Below are positions 55,529 through 63,636 of a stretch of DNA of 64,000 nt, one piece after another. Made by a program: the position numbers and the translations under genes. How positions within the stretch are numbered: the first letter of the stretch is position 1; every line of letters starts with the position of its first letter. Under the pieces are notes generated by a model. That model ran no database searches. It had not been told where the DNA came from and saw only the letters and a list, made by a program, of their open reading frames with translations. Source of the DNA: an uncultured Alphaproteobacteria bacterium (lineage in GTDB: Bacteria; Pseudomonadota; Alphaproteobacteria; RF32; CAG-239); contig CALXTQ010000009.1 in assembly GCA_944391485.1 (NCBI GenBank), forward strand, positions 65,319-129,318, read 5' to 3'.

Positions 55529-56110
55529 TTATTTTGCAAATCCCAAATCTTCCAGCCAGCCGCCGATGCCGAAAGTACGGCTGCCGTAACCAACCCAGGC
55601 TTCCTGATTGACATTGCAGCCCTTGCACTGTGCCGTCATATCTCTGACCGTATTCTGGACGCCGCCACCGCCATGGGTGATAAACGGAATAACGGTTTTG
55701 CCCGACAAGTCATAGTTTTCCAGAAAGCTGCTGACCTGCGGCGTAATCGTTCCCCACCAGTTCGGCGAACCGAGAAAAACAACATCGTATTTGGAAATAT
55801 CGGTAACGGAAGTCGTCAGTTTCGGGCGCCAGCCGTCCTCAATTTCCTTTTTGGCCTGAACCGTCATCGGACGATATTCCTCCGGATAAGAACCTTCGGT
55901 TTTGATCTCGAACAGGTCGCCGCCGACTTTTTCGTGAATGGCTTCGGCGACTTCTTTTGTGTTGCCGCTGTAAGAATAATAAGCGACAAGAATTTTTGCG
56001 TTTTCCGTCCGCATTGTTTTATTCTCCTTTTCCGTTTGGGCAAAAGTCTTGTATCCTGAAAAAGCCAGTATGGATAGGACAACGGCTCCGAGCAGTAAAA
56101 GTTTGTTCAT
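55529..56110 (-). CDS. Exported flavodoxin
   Basis: A hydrophobic signal (MNKLLLLGAVVLSILAFSGY, cut near TFA) without twin arginines, so Sec-exported. The mature part is a flavodoxin: phosphate loop YYSYSGNTKEVAEAI, LFEIKTEGSYPEEY, VFLGSPNWWGTITPQVSSFL, and FITHGGGGVQNTV. Flavodoxins carry electrons on FMN, normally in the cytoplasm. FMN would have to be supplied outside, or the protein might be held in the membrane by the uncleaved helix. The start at 56110 has GGAGAG upstream. It ends in LEDLGFAK, repeated at the start of LarB. Confidence 0.82.
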   Translation of the reverse strand: MNKLLLLGAVVLSILAFSGYKTFAQTEKENKTMRTENAKILVAYYSYSGNTKEVAEAIHEKVGGDLFEIKTEGSYPEEYRPMTVQAKKEIEDGWRPKLTTSVTDISKYDVVFLGSPNWWGTITPQVSSFLENYDLSGKTVIPFITHGGGGVQNTVRDMTAQCKGCNVNQEAWVGYGSRTFGIGGWLEDLGFAK

Positions 56111-56120
56111 GCTTCTCTCC

Positions 56121-57359
56121 TTATGCTTCAAATGTTTTGGCGACTTCTTTCATCCATTTGCTGATTTCGATATGTTGCGGACAATGCTTTTCGCACATAC
56201 GGCAGCCGATGCAGCTGGACGCTTTGCCGTGTGATTTGATGAGGTTTTCATAGTAAACGCGCTGCGCGTTGAATGGTTTGTCGCTGCGTTCCTGCTTCTC
56301 GGCGTTGTACAGCGCAAAATAATCCGGAATGGCAATTTTCATCGGGCAGAATTCCACGCAGTATTTGCAGGCCGTGCAGGGAATGGCTATCGAAGCATGC
56401 ATGGTTCTGACCGCATTTTCGACAACTTTCATTTCTTCTGCGGTCAGCGGTTTGAAATTTTGCATATAGGACGTATTGTCCTCAAGCTGTTCCAGATTGC
56501 TCATGCCGCTTAAAACCATCATGACGCCCGGGAGCGACGCGGCATAGCGGACAGCCCAGGAAGCAACCGACATATTCGGTTCCGCATCTTTAAACACCTT
56601 TTCGACAGCCGGCGGAACAACAGCCAGACTACCACCCTTGACCGGCTCCATGACAATTACCGGCTTATTATATTTTTGAGCGATTTCGTAGCATTTGCGT
56701 GCCTGAATGCTGGCGTTGTCCCAGTCAATATAATTAATCTGCAACTGAACAAAATCAACTTCCGGATGCTCTTTCAGCACCTCTTCCAGAAGTTCCGGCT
56801 TATCATGAAAAGAAAAGCCGATTTGTTTGACTTTGCCTTCTTTTTTCTTGTCGGCAATGAACTTGAAGCAGTCATATTTGCGGACATTGTCAATGGTATT
56901 GGCATTGATGTTGTGAACCATATAGTAGTCAAAATAGTCCAGTCCGGTCTTTTCCAACTGCTTATTGAAAATCTGCTCCATTTCCTCTTTGCTTTTCAGA
57001 TAACCGGCAGGAAGCTTGCTGGCAACGGTAAATTTGTTTCTGGGATAGCGCTTGACCAGAGATTCACGAATGGCAACTTCGCTTTCATATCCCATATACA
57101 TCCAGGCCGTGTCGAAATAGGTAAAACCGCGTTCCAGGAAGGTATCGACCATTTTGTTCAAAACGTCATAATCAATGGACGTCTGGTCTTCGGGATTTTT
57201 CAGCGGCAGACGCATAAAACCGAATCCGAGCTTGTTTTTAAGATTGACTTTGCTTTTGACCGCATCGGAAACCGGAACGGCTTCGGCAAGAGTCAGTTTC
57301 GGCAGCGCGGAGAAGGCAAAAGCTGCCAAAGTTGTCATTAAAAATTGGCGTCTGTTCAT
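56121..57359 (-). CDS. Tat-exported aldo/keto reductase with two [4Fe-4S] motifs
   Basis: [19 protein letters not shown] is a twin-arginine signal, cut near LAEA. Then comes an AKR barrel with Asp and Tyr in [12 protein letters not shown], Lys in VASKLPAG and His in YYMVHNI. The last ~100 residues have [12 protein letters not shown] and [12 protein letters not shown], a ferredoxin module. The AKR may therefore take electrons from Fe-S partners rather than NADPH. Start fixed by AGGAGG. First gene of the large operon with flavodoxin and larB. Confidence 0.88.
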   Translation of the reverse strand: MNRRQFLMTTLAAFAFSALPKLTLAEAVPVSDAVKSKVNLKNKLGFGFMRLPLKNPEDQTSIDYDVLNKMVDTFLERGFTYFDTAWMYMGYESEVAIRESLVKRYPRNKFTVASKLPAGYLKSKEEMEQIFNKQLEKTGLDYFDYYMVHNINANTIDNVRKYDCFKFIADKKKEGKVKQIGFSFHDKPELLEEVLKEHPEVDFVQLQINYIDWDNASIQARKCYEIAQKYNKPVIVMEPVKGGSLAVVPPAVEKVFKDAEPNMSVASWAVRYAASLPGVMMVLSGMSNLEQLEDNTSYMQNFKPLTAEEMKVVENAVRTMHASIAIPCTACKYCVEFCPMKIAIPDYFALYNAEKQERSDKPFNAQRVYYENLIKSHGKASSCIGCRMCEKHCPQHIEISKWMKEVAKTFEA

Positions 57360-57393
57360 CAGAAAATTTCCTCCTGTTATTTAAGTTTTTTGA

Positions 57394-57424
57394 AGCGTAA
57401 CACTTAAAGTTAACTCTAAGTCAA
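57394..57424 (-). promoter_or_regulatory. MerR-type promoter/operator of the AKR-lar operon
   Basis: On the minus strand TTGACT (57424-57419) and TACGCT (57399-57394) are 19 bp apart, the long spacer typical of MerR-activated promoters. The dyad CTTAGAGTTAACTTTAAG (57420-57403) fills the spacer, with one mismatch pair. The leader to the AKR start is ~30 nt. Confidence 0.7.
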
Positions 57425-57499
57425 GTGTTTTTTTATGACTATTGTTAATTTTTTCGGTTTCTGCTTTTTGTGCCGTGATGTTTTTTGAACGGCGCTGGC

Positions 57500-58141
57500 T
57501 TATTTTATGTTTTTTCCCAGCTCATAGGCCTGCTTGGGATAATCCGTACGATCAACGGCACCGGCTGACCAGACGCCGGGAACAATAATTTGTCCCGCAT
57601 CTTCCCAGCCGAGATAGTTCAATAAAACCTCATAATGAGATTTTATCGGGGCGGCCTCGGCGGCCCCCGTATCGGCATAAGTCATAAACAGCGCGGCTTT
57701 TTTCGGCCGGTGGATTTGACCGTTTATGGCATAGAAACGGTCGATAACCGCCTTAAGCTGCGCCGAAATGCCGAAATAATACATCGGCGTGGCAAATACG
57801 ACCATATCGGCATCGACAATATGCTGGCGGACAAATTCAAAATCGTCCTTAAAAACGCAGGGTCCATTCATACCGCATGAATTGCAGGCAATGCAGGGAT
57901 GAACGTTCTTAAAGGCCGAATCGAAACGGACAACCTCATGTCCGGCTTCTTCGGCTCCTTTGATAAAATTATCCGCCAGCGTATTTGAGTTGCCGTTTTT
58001 GCGGGGGCTGCCGGTTAAAACCAGTATTTTCATTTTGTTGCTCCTTTCCGATAAAGCCCGGGCCGCTCTGCTGAATATGAAACTTCCGGCGGCGGCTGCC
58101 GCGGCGATCAGGGTATTTTTTATAAAGCTTCGTCTGTTCAT
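57500..58141 (-). CDS. Tat-exported NAD(P)H-type FMN reductase / iron-sulfur flavoprotein
   Basis: MNRRSFIKNTLIAAAAAAGS is a near-perfect twin-arginine signal. The mature part starts MKILVLTGSPRKNGNSNTLA (flavin phosphate loop), followed by CIACNSCGMNGPCVFKDDF and ATPMYYFGISAQLKAVIDRF, typical of multimeric flavodoxin-fold reductases. The Cys set CxxCxxC could bind an Fe-S cluster. It has its own promoter and lies 140 bp before the AKR gene, in the same direction. Start at 58141 at the RR signal. Confidence 0.87.
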   Translation of the reverse strand: MNRRSFIKNTLIAAAAAAGSFIFSRAARALSERSNKMKILVLTGSPRKNGNSNTLADNFIKGAEEAGHEVVRFDSAFKNVHPCIACNSCGMNGPCVFKDDFEFVRQHIVDADMVVFATPMYYFGISAQLKAVIDRFYAINGQIHRPKKAALFMTYADTGAAEAAPIKSHYEVLLNYLGWEDAGQIIVPGVWSAGAVDRTDYPKQAYELGKNIK

Positions 58142-58169
58142 TTTTGTTTCCCCGTTTGCGGAAGATAAC

Positions 58170-58200
58170 AGCATAATTGTTAGAGTATGCTCGAAGTCAA
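58170..58200 (-). promoter_or_regulatory. MerR-type promoter/operator of the FMN-reductase gene
   Basis: Minus strand TTGACT (58200-58195) and TATGCT (58175-58170) with a 19-bp spacer. The dyad (58195-58180) shares TTCGAG...CTCTAA with the AKR operator. Confidence 0.7.
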
Positions 58201-58243
58201 GCTTTTTTTGTTCCGAAAGCGGAACCGGCGGCCGCGTCTTTCA

Positions 58244-59608
58244 TCAGGCATAGGCAAGCGTCTGATTGGTGCGGGCAATGCAGGCGGTCAGTTTCTTTAC
58301 CTGTTCGGGCATGTCGGCATTTTCGTAAATGTAAAGAGCGTCGTGAAAATATTCCAGAGCTTCTTCCAGCATCTCTTTGTCATAGCTGCTTTTTCCGAGG
58401 CGGTAATAAATGTCGCCGATGTTTTCCTGAAGAGATGCCCAGAGGATGGGGTCCCGGCGTTCGGTAATGACTTTTTGCTTGTTTTTATAGCAGGCGACGG
58501 CCAGTTCTGAAATGTCGCCGCTTTTGGTAAATGAACCGAGGAGAGACAGATAATAGCCGAGTTCGCCCTGAATTTCGGCCCAAAATTCGGGGAAAAGGGC
58601 GTAGGTATAGATTTTTTCGGCCTCGCGCAGCTGAAAGACCGCGTCGCGGAGAGCCTGAATGTCCTCTTTCTGGCGCCAGTAGCTGAAAAACAGCTTGGCA
58701 AGACGGTAGGAAATATAGCCGTAATCGTAAGGGTAAGTGTATTTTCCCAGATATTTCTGCGCCTGTCGGTAATATTCTATGGCGCCCCTGAAATAAGCGT
58801 CGCGGCGCTTTTCTATATTGGCGGTGGCGCAATCGTATAACTGCCCGAGATGGTTGTAAATGCAGCCAAGGTGAATGGGAGAGGTAATCAGGTCCTGATG
58901 TTTTATGGCCGTTTCAAAAAGACTTTTGATGATTTTGAAATCTTTTTCCGCGGTATTATCTCCGGCGAAGCTCAAGTAAATTATGCCGAGGAAGTTCATA
59001 ATGTAAGGCATGTATTCTATGGAGAGCGATTTGGCCGAATTATCTCGGGAAAGATGGTCTATGACCTTTTTGAGGAGGTAGCGCTTGTATACTTTGGCCG
59101 GCACGTTTTGACAGCTGACGGCGCTGACTGCCGCTCCGTAAATCAGGTTTACGATCGCTTCGGGAAAGTTCTCCGCGCTTTGCGCCGCTTCCGCCGGGAT
59201 ATAAAGGCTGTCCATCAGGGACAAGAAAGCGCTGCCCCTGTTTTCATATTGTTTGTCGGTCTGAAAGTTGATACGGAGTTTTTCTCCTTCTCTGTAACCC
59301 CAGATAAGAACATCGGCTCCGGTTTTGTCAATGATGGCCTGTCCTTTGTCGATGAGGTCAAAAAGTGTCCGGCTTTCAAGGTTGAGAAAAGTTTTGGAAA
59401 ACGGTTCGTTGAAATAAGATGTCCGTATGCCTTCCCGGGTGCTCAGCACGGCGGTAACAGCCTCTCCGCCCGCGCTTTCGACATTTTCGCTGAATTCGAT
59501 GACTAGAATTTTGAATTTTTCCATGCTGTAATCGGCCAGATTCAGGGTTTCGCGATTGACGAGGCGGGGCGAAAACAAAGCATTTTTAATCCGGTCCAGA
59601 AGCGCCAT
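58244..59608 (-). CDS. Hypothetical TPR-repeat protein
   Basis: 454 residues. The N-terminal part (residues ~30-120) is a small alpha/beta region (FKILVIEFSENVES, ADVLIWGYREGEKL) of a type seen before TPR arrays. From ~170 on it is TPR-like: FRGAIEYYRQAQKYLGKY, YDKEMLEEALEYFHDALYIY. No signal. Function unknown. It follows the PNPT-like gene by 15 nt. Confidence 0.7.
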   Translation of the reverse strand: MALLDRIKNALFSPRLVNRETLNLADYSMEKFKILVIEFSENVESAGGEAVTAVLSTREGIRTSYFNEPFSKTFLNLESRTLFDLIDKGQAIIDKTGADVLIWGYREGEKLRINFQTDKQYENRGSAFLSLMDSLYIPAEAAQSAENFPEAIVNLIYGAAVSAVSCQNVPAKVYKRYLLKKVIDHLSRDNSAKSLSIEYMPYIMNFLGIIYLSFAGDNTAEKDFKIIKSLFETAIKHQDLITSPIHLGCIYNHLGQLYDCATANIEKRRDAYFRGAIEYYRQAQKYLGKYTYPYDYGYISYRLAKLFFSYWRQKEDIQALRDAVFQLREAEKIYTYALFPEFWAEIQGELGYYLSLLGSFTKSGDISELAVACYKNKQKVITERRDPILWASLQENIGDIYYRLGKSSYDKEMLEEALEYFHDALYIYENADMPEQVKKLTACIARTNQTLAYA

Positions 59609-59623
59609 GGGTATAAGTCCGTT

Positions 59624-60694
59624 CTATTTGATGATCTTTTTAATATCTTCTACGTTTTCTTTTACTTCCTGAATGAAATCCTGGTTAATTTCCTTCAGGG
59701 TTTTGGTCGGTTCCTGCCAGTTTTTAATTTTGCCGATAAACCACAGAGTCAGCAGCAGGGAAAGGCCCGGCAGAGAATAATAATTCGGCGAAAAAATCTG
59801 AAAACAGCTGATGATTATCAGAAGTCCGTTGATTTTCATAATGTTCTGTGAGACAACAGCCGGCGACAGACCGGAAACATTCGTTTGATAATAAATTGTG
59901 TTGACGAGAAAATTCTGGTTTTCCGGTTTGAGGGAAAACTTTTTGACTGCGGCAAACAGCATTTCCACAACGTAATAGAGGATGAGTATCAGGGCGCTTC
60001 CCGCCGAACTTTCCCGGCAGGTAACCAGCAGCAGCCAGCCCAGAATGAACCCCAGAGACATGCAGCCGCCGGGCTGCAAAACCAGCCGAGCCGGATACCA
60101 GTTGAATATGGCAAAGGCGCCGAAAACACCGAGCAGGGCGGCGCAGTAGTTTCCGGTCAGCCAGGGAACGGCCCCCAGCACGGCCAGCAGAAAGATTCCC
60201 GCGGTTATGCTGAGATTCTGAACGCTCAGCATGCCGTCTATGCCGTTTAGATACTGGTAACAAAAAGCAAACAGGAACCAGAAAACGATTATGAGGGCGC
60301 GGTCAACTCCCCAGGGCAGAACGCCGTTGAACAACATGAAATCTTTCGGTAGCAAAAAAACGGCCAATATTGCCACGGCCAGCACGGCTGCCGGCGTCAG
60401 TTTTGTTGTTTTTGAACGGAGGGAGACGGCATAGATCAGCCCCGCGCCGATGAAAACGACCAGAATTTCCGGCCAGGTCGTTTCATAAATTTGGTCAAAG
60501 CCGTCCGGTGTCAGAAACGTAATGGCCGCAACGGCGGCAAAAGAAGCTGTATACAGAGGCAGAAAGGCATCTTTTCGGTATTGGCTGTCCGGCATGACGG
60601 ATGACAGATTGTCCGCGGTTTTCCGCAGCCAGACGTAACAGAAAACAAAACAGGCGCAGAAAGCAACCAGGGGTATCAGATATTCCGTGTTCAT
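59624..60694 (-). CDS. PNPT-like membrane protein with altered catalytic motif
   Basis: 356 residues, about 10 membrane helices. Resembles MraY/WecA-type sugar-1-phosphate transferases: NGIDGMLSVQNL (with the NxxDG motif) and FAIFNWYPARLVLQPGGCMS LGF. In active members the second region has MGDAGS; here the Asp is lost (LQPGGCMS). It may be inactive or use another residue. The C-terminal ~80 residues end in a charged helix. Confidence 0.6.
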   Translation of the reverse strand: MNTEYLIPLVAFCACFVFCYVWLRKTADNLSSVMPDSQYRKDAFLPLYTASFAAVAAITFLTPDGFDQIYETTWPEILVVFIGAGLIYAVSLRSKTTKLTPAAVLAVAILAVFLLPKDFMLFNGVLPWGVDRALIIVFWFLFAFCYQYLNGIDGMLSVQNLSITAGIFLLAVLGAVPWLTGNYCAALLGVFGAFAIFNWYPARLVLQPGGCMSLGFILGWLLLVTCRESSAGSALILILYYVVEMLFAAVKKFSLKPENQNFLVNTIYYQTNVSGLSPAVVSQNIMKINGLLIIISCFQIFSPNYYSLPGLSLLLTLWFIGKIKNWQEPTKTLKEINQDFIQEVKENVEDIKKIIK

Positions 60695-60731
60695 TGTCCG
60701 CGATCCTTAATCAATTATGCCTAACAGATAT

Positions 60732-60760
60732 TTTATAATATGTTTCTTCTTTTTCTTCAA
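60732..60760 (-). promoter_or_regulatory. Promoter of the PNPT-like and TPR genes
   Basis: Minus strand TTGAAG (60760-60755) and TATAAA (60737-60732) with a 17-bp spacer. Confidence 0.6.
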
Positions 60761-60774
60761 TAAACATTAAGCTT

Positions 60775-61737
60775 TTATGCAAGGGTTAAGTCATAAAGCT
60801 TTTTCAGAAGCCCGTTCAGCTTTGCGGCGGGAACACGGGTTTTGGTGGCGCGGGAGGCGTTGGTTATGACGGAACTGATTACGCCGATTTCTCCCCGGCC
60901 GCCGTTTTTAATTTCTTGCTGAAGCGGGTAGACGTAATTCATGGGAATGTTGTAAAGTTTTTTCAGGACGTTTTCCTCATCCAGTTTGATTCCGTCGACT
61001 GCGGCCAAACCGGCCATTTCGGCAATCAGGGGACTGAGCTCTTCCCGCAGCTGTTTGTCTTTGGTAATGTCAAAAATATTCTTGCCGCCAACCGCGGTTA
61101 TCAGGGATCCGACGGCATACGGCGCAAAGAAATTCCAGAAACCGGCGTTTTCATTGTCCTCGAAACAGAGGTTTATGTCGGTTCCGGCAAACAAGCCGGG
61201 GAAAGGATTGTTTTCTTTCCAGGTGCGGTTTTTGCAGACGGTAATTGACGGTGATCTGCCGAACAGCAGCAGCTGCTGGCCTTCAAGTTTCAGAAAACCG
61301 TCAAAGTAAGCGGCGCAGACGTTCGGCCCGAGAATACCCTCGATGTATTCAATGTCTTTGTGCGCCGAAAAACAAAGGACGGGAGCCGCATCGATTTTCG
61401 GACGCGACAGCGAGCTGAGAAACGCGTTGAGTTTTGACGCAGAGGCGCAAAGCAGAACAAGCTCCGCTTTTTCTTTCATCCAGAAAGAGGTTGTCAGCCG
61501 GTAACGAGCGTTTTTTAGGCTGCGATCCTCTTTGAGGATGAAACCGTTGGTCGATAGGCTGGTGTTGGACGCTTTGTCGGAAATGGCAATGACCCTTCGT
61601 CCAGCATCGGTCAGTTTGGCGGACAGATAATACGCCAGAGCGGTGTCTCCGACGACATAAAAGGGTTTATCCGTGGCGGCAGGGGAATCCGGACCGGTCT
61701 GTTTTTGATTTTCGGGGTCGTTTTTATCGGAGAACAT
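60775..61737 (-). CDS. Ketopantoate-reductase-like oxidoreductase
   Basis: 320 residues. After a polar N-tail, FYVVGDTALAYYLSAKLTDAG is a Rossmann opening where PanE has GxGxxG (here GDTALA, weaker). The C-terminal part RGEIGVISSVITNAS and LSPLIAEMAGLAAVDGIKL is of the PanE/ApbA helical domain. The catalytic Lys and Asn region is hard to place. It may not act on ketopantoate. Its ATG shares a base with the rsmB stop (TGATG). Confidence 0.62.
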   Translation of the reverse strand: MFSDKNDPENQKQTGPDSPAATDKPFYVVGDTALAYYLSAKLTDAGRRVIAISDKASNTSLSTNGFILKEDRSLKNARYRLTTSFWMKEKAELVLLCASASKLNAFLSSLSRPKIDAAPVLCFSAHKDIEYIEGILGPNVCAAYFDGFLKLEGQQLLLFGRSPSITVCKNRTWKENNPFPGLFAGTDINLCFEDNENAGFWNFFAPYAVGSLITAVGGKNIFDITKDKQLREELSPLIAEMAGLAAVDGIKLDEENVLKKLYNIPMNYVYPLQQEIKNGGRGEIGVISSVITNASRATKTRVPAAKLNGLLKKLYDLTLA

Positions 61738-63029
61738 CAGGCAACCTTTTGTAATTTTGCGGCAAAGAAAGAATCCATTCCGCCCGCTGAGGCGAGATGG
61801 AATGGGAGCGTGCGCAGAAAACCTTCCGGCGTGATAAGGTCAGCTAGACTTTCCGTTCCGAAAAGGTTTATGTCGCGCTCGGTTATGGGGAGCAGTCTGA
61901 AATACCGGTGTGTTTTCAGAAATTCCCGGATTTGTTTTTCGCCTTCGTCTTTGCTGATTGAGCAGACGCAGTAAAGCAACGTGCCGTTCTGCCGCAGGGC
62001 GCCGACAGAGGCGTTGAGGAGCTCTGTCTGGAGAAGCGCCTGCTTTTCGATGTCGCGAAGGCATTTGATGTGCATGATTTCGGGATGCCGGCGCAGGGTT
62101 CCCGTTGCCGAACACGGAGCGTCCAACAGGATGGCGTCGTATTTGACGCCGCGGAATTTTTCTAGGTAATCGAGGCCGTCCGCGCAAATGATTTCAGGCA
62201 TGGGGAGTCCCAGACGGGCGATGTTGTCTTTGAGAGTCTTCAGGCGGCTTTCCGAAATGTCCAGAGACGTTACCTCGGCGCCGGCATTGAGCAGCTGCGC
62301 TGTTTTGCCGCCGGGCGCCGCGCACATGTCAAGCACGCGCAGTCCCTTGACGTCGCCGAGCGCAAGAACCGGAAGCGAAGCGGCTATGTCCTGAACCCAC
62401 CAGTCGCCGCTGATGTAGCCGGGAAGTTCGCTGATTCTGCCGCCGGCTGCTATGCGGACGCTGCCGTTGGGCATCAGCCGGCCGTTTAAGCGCGCGGCCC
62501 AGCGTTCGGGATCTTTTTTGACGGTAATGTCCAGTGGTGGCTCGTGCTGCACGGCTTCGCGGATTTTGCCGACAGCCCGTTTGTTGTAATCGCGGTTGAG
62601 AATCCGGAAAAATTCCTGAGGGAAAAATTCGCCGCCGCTGTTTTGGAGGATACTTTCCTTTTCGGCGCAGATTTTTCTGAGAACGGCGTTGGCAAAACCG
62701 GCGATGTATTTGTCCGTCTGTTTTTTGATAAGATCGACATAGCTGTTGAGGACGGCGTATTCCGGAGTGTTCATGTACAGGATTTCGGCCATGGCCAAAT
62801 AAAGAGCATATTCGGCAGAGGCCATTTTTTCCGGCAGCTTTTTCTTCATCCGGCGGCTCAGCTCCTTTTTCAGAACGGAGAGCCGGCGCAGCGTTGTCAG
62901 CACCAGCATATTGACAAAAGCGGCGTCCTGCGGAGCGACAGAATCGCGGTTTTTGGCCTCGCTGAAGAAAATGTGCCTTTTCAAAATATTCTCTAGGATG
63001 AGGACGGCGGTTGAACGTGATTCCGACAT
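61737..63029 (-). CDS. rsmB: 16S rRNA (cytosine-967-C5)-methyltransferase
   Basis: N-terminal NusB-like domain (residues ~1-130: RSTAVLILENIL, DKYIAGFANAVLRKI), then a SAM methyltransferase with VLDMCAAPGGKTAQL and the catalytic LLDAPCSATGTLRRHPE and YCVCSISKDEGE. It methylates C967 of 16S rRNA. Start at 63029 (MSESRST); earlier in-frame codons are in the promoter region. Confidence 0.92.
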   Translation of the reverse strand: MSESRSTAVLILENILKRHIFFSEAKNRDSVAPQDAAFVNMLVLTTLRRLSVLKKELSRRMKKKLPEKMASAEYALYLAMAEILYMNTPEYAVLNSYVDLIKKQTDKYIAGFANAVLRKICAEKESILQNSGGEFFPQEFFRILNRDYNKRAVGKIREAVQHEPPLDITVKKDPERWAARLNGRLMPNGSVRIAAGGRISELPGYISGDWWVQDIAASLPVLALGDVKGLRVLDMCAAPGGKTAQLLNAGAEVTSLDISESRLKTLKDNIARLGLPMPEIICADGLDYLEKFRGVKYDAILLDAPCSATGTLRRHPEIMHIKCLRDIEKQALLQTELLNASVGALRQNGTLLYCVCSISKDEGEKQIREFLKTHRYFRLLPITERDINLFGTESLADLITPEGFLRTLPFHLASAGGMDSFFAAKLQKVA

Positions 63030-63057
63030 AGGTGTGCTTCTCTCTTGTTTTTTTGTT

Positions 63058-63086
63058 ATCATAAGCAAATGTTTTGCCGATGACAA
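63058..63086 (-). promoter_or_regulatory. Promoter of rsmB
   Basis: Minus strand TTGTCA (63086-63081) and TATGAT (63063-63058) with a 17-bp spacer. The -35 box lies inside the inverted repeat shared with the divergent promoter. Confidence 0.65.
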
Positions 63087-63115
63087 GTGTGAAAATTGCG
63101 CAAGTTACTTGTCAT
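63080..63115. repeat. Perfect 9-bp inverted repeat between divergent genes
   Basis: ATGACAAGT (63080-63088) and ACTTGTCAT (63107-63115), 18 nt apart, each containing the -35 box of one of the two divergent promoters. Confidence 0.7.
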
Positions 63116-63135
63116 TTCGTTAAAAGTATTATAGT
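63109..63135 (+). promoter_or_regulatory. Promoter of the DUF3576-leuS unit
   Basis: TTGTCA (63109-63114) and TATAGT (63130-63135); the spacer is 15 bp, slightly short. Confidence 0.5.
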
Positions 63136-63174
63136 TTTCTTAGCAGTGTTTAATTTTGAGAGAAAGAGCAAGCA

Positions 63175-63630
63175 ATGAAAAAACAATTGTGCACGATTTT
63201 GAGCGTTTTGGTCTTGGTTTGCGGCTGCTCCTGGATGCCGTCGTTGTCCGATATGAATCCTTTTGCCGAAGAACCCGGCGAAAAAACGGTTCCCGGACAG
63301 CTGGGTGTTAACCCGTATCTTTGGCAGGCCGCGCTCAGCAAATTGTCATTTATGCCTTTGCAGTCGGCAGATTCAAAAGGCGGCGTGATTGTTACCGACT
63401 GGGCGGCGATGGACAACGCGCCGAGCGAGCGTTTTAAGGTAACGGTTCATATCCTGTCCAGAGATTTACGTGCCGATTGTCTGAAAGTTACGGTTTTCAA
63501 ACGGGTTTACCGGGACGGAAAATGGGTTGGCGCCACTCCGGACAAAAGATTGTCCGGCGAAATTGAAAACGCAATTCTGACTCAGGCGCAGATTTTGTTC
63601 AGAAGAGATTTAGCAGGTAGAAGGGAATAA
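63175..63630 (+). CDS. DUF3576 outer-membrane lipoprotein
   Basis: A lipoprotein signal with lipobox LVCGC, then 130 residues of DUF3576: GVNPYLWQAALSKLSFMPLQSADSKGGVIVTDW and YRDGKWVGATPDKRLSGEIENAIL. The family is mainly alphaproteobacterial and often sits just before leuS, as here (6 nt). Function unknown. Confidence 0.85.
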   Translation: MKKQLCTILSVLVLVCGCSWMPSLSDMNPFAEEPGEKTVPGQLGVNPYLWQAALSKLSFMPLQSADSKGGVIVTDWAAMDNAPSERFKVTVHILSRDLRADCLKVTVFKRVYRDGKWVGATPDKRLSGEIENAILTQAQILFRRDLAGRRE

Positions 63631-63636
63631 GAGACG

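Noticed and set aside
49740..58200. A LarA-type lactate racemase in the lar block
   Set aside because: None of the products has LarA features; all genes here are assigned to other families.
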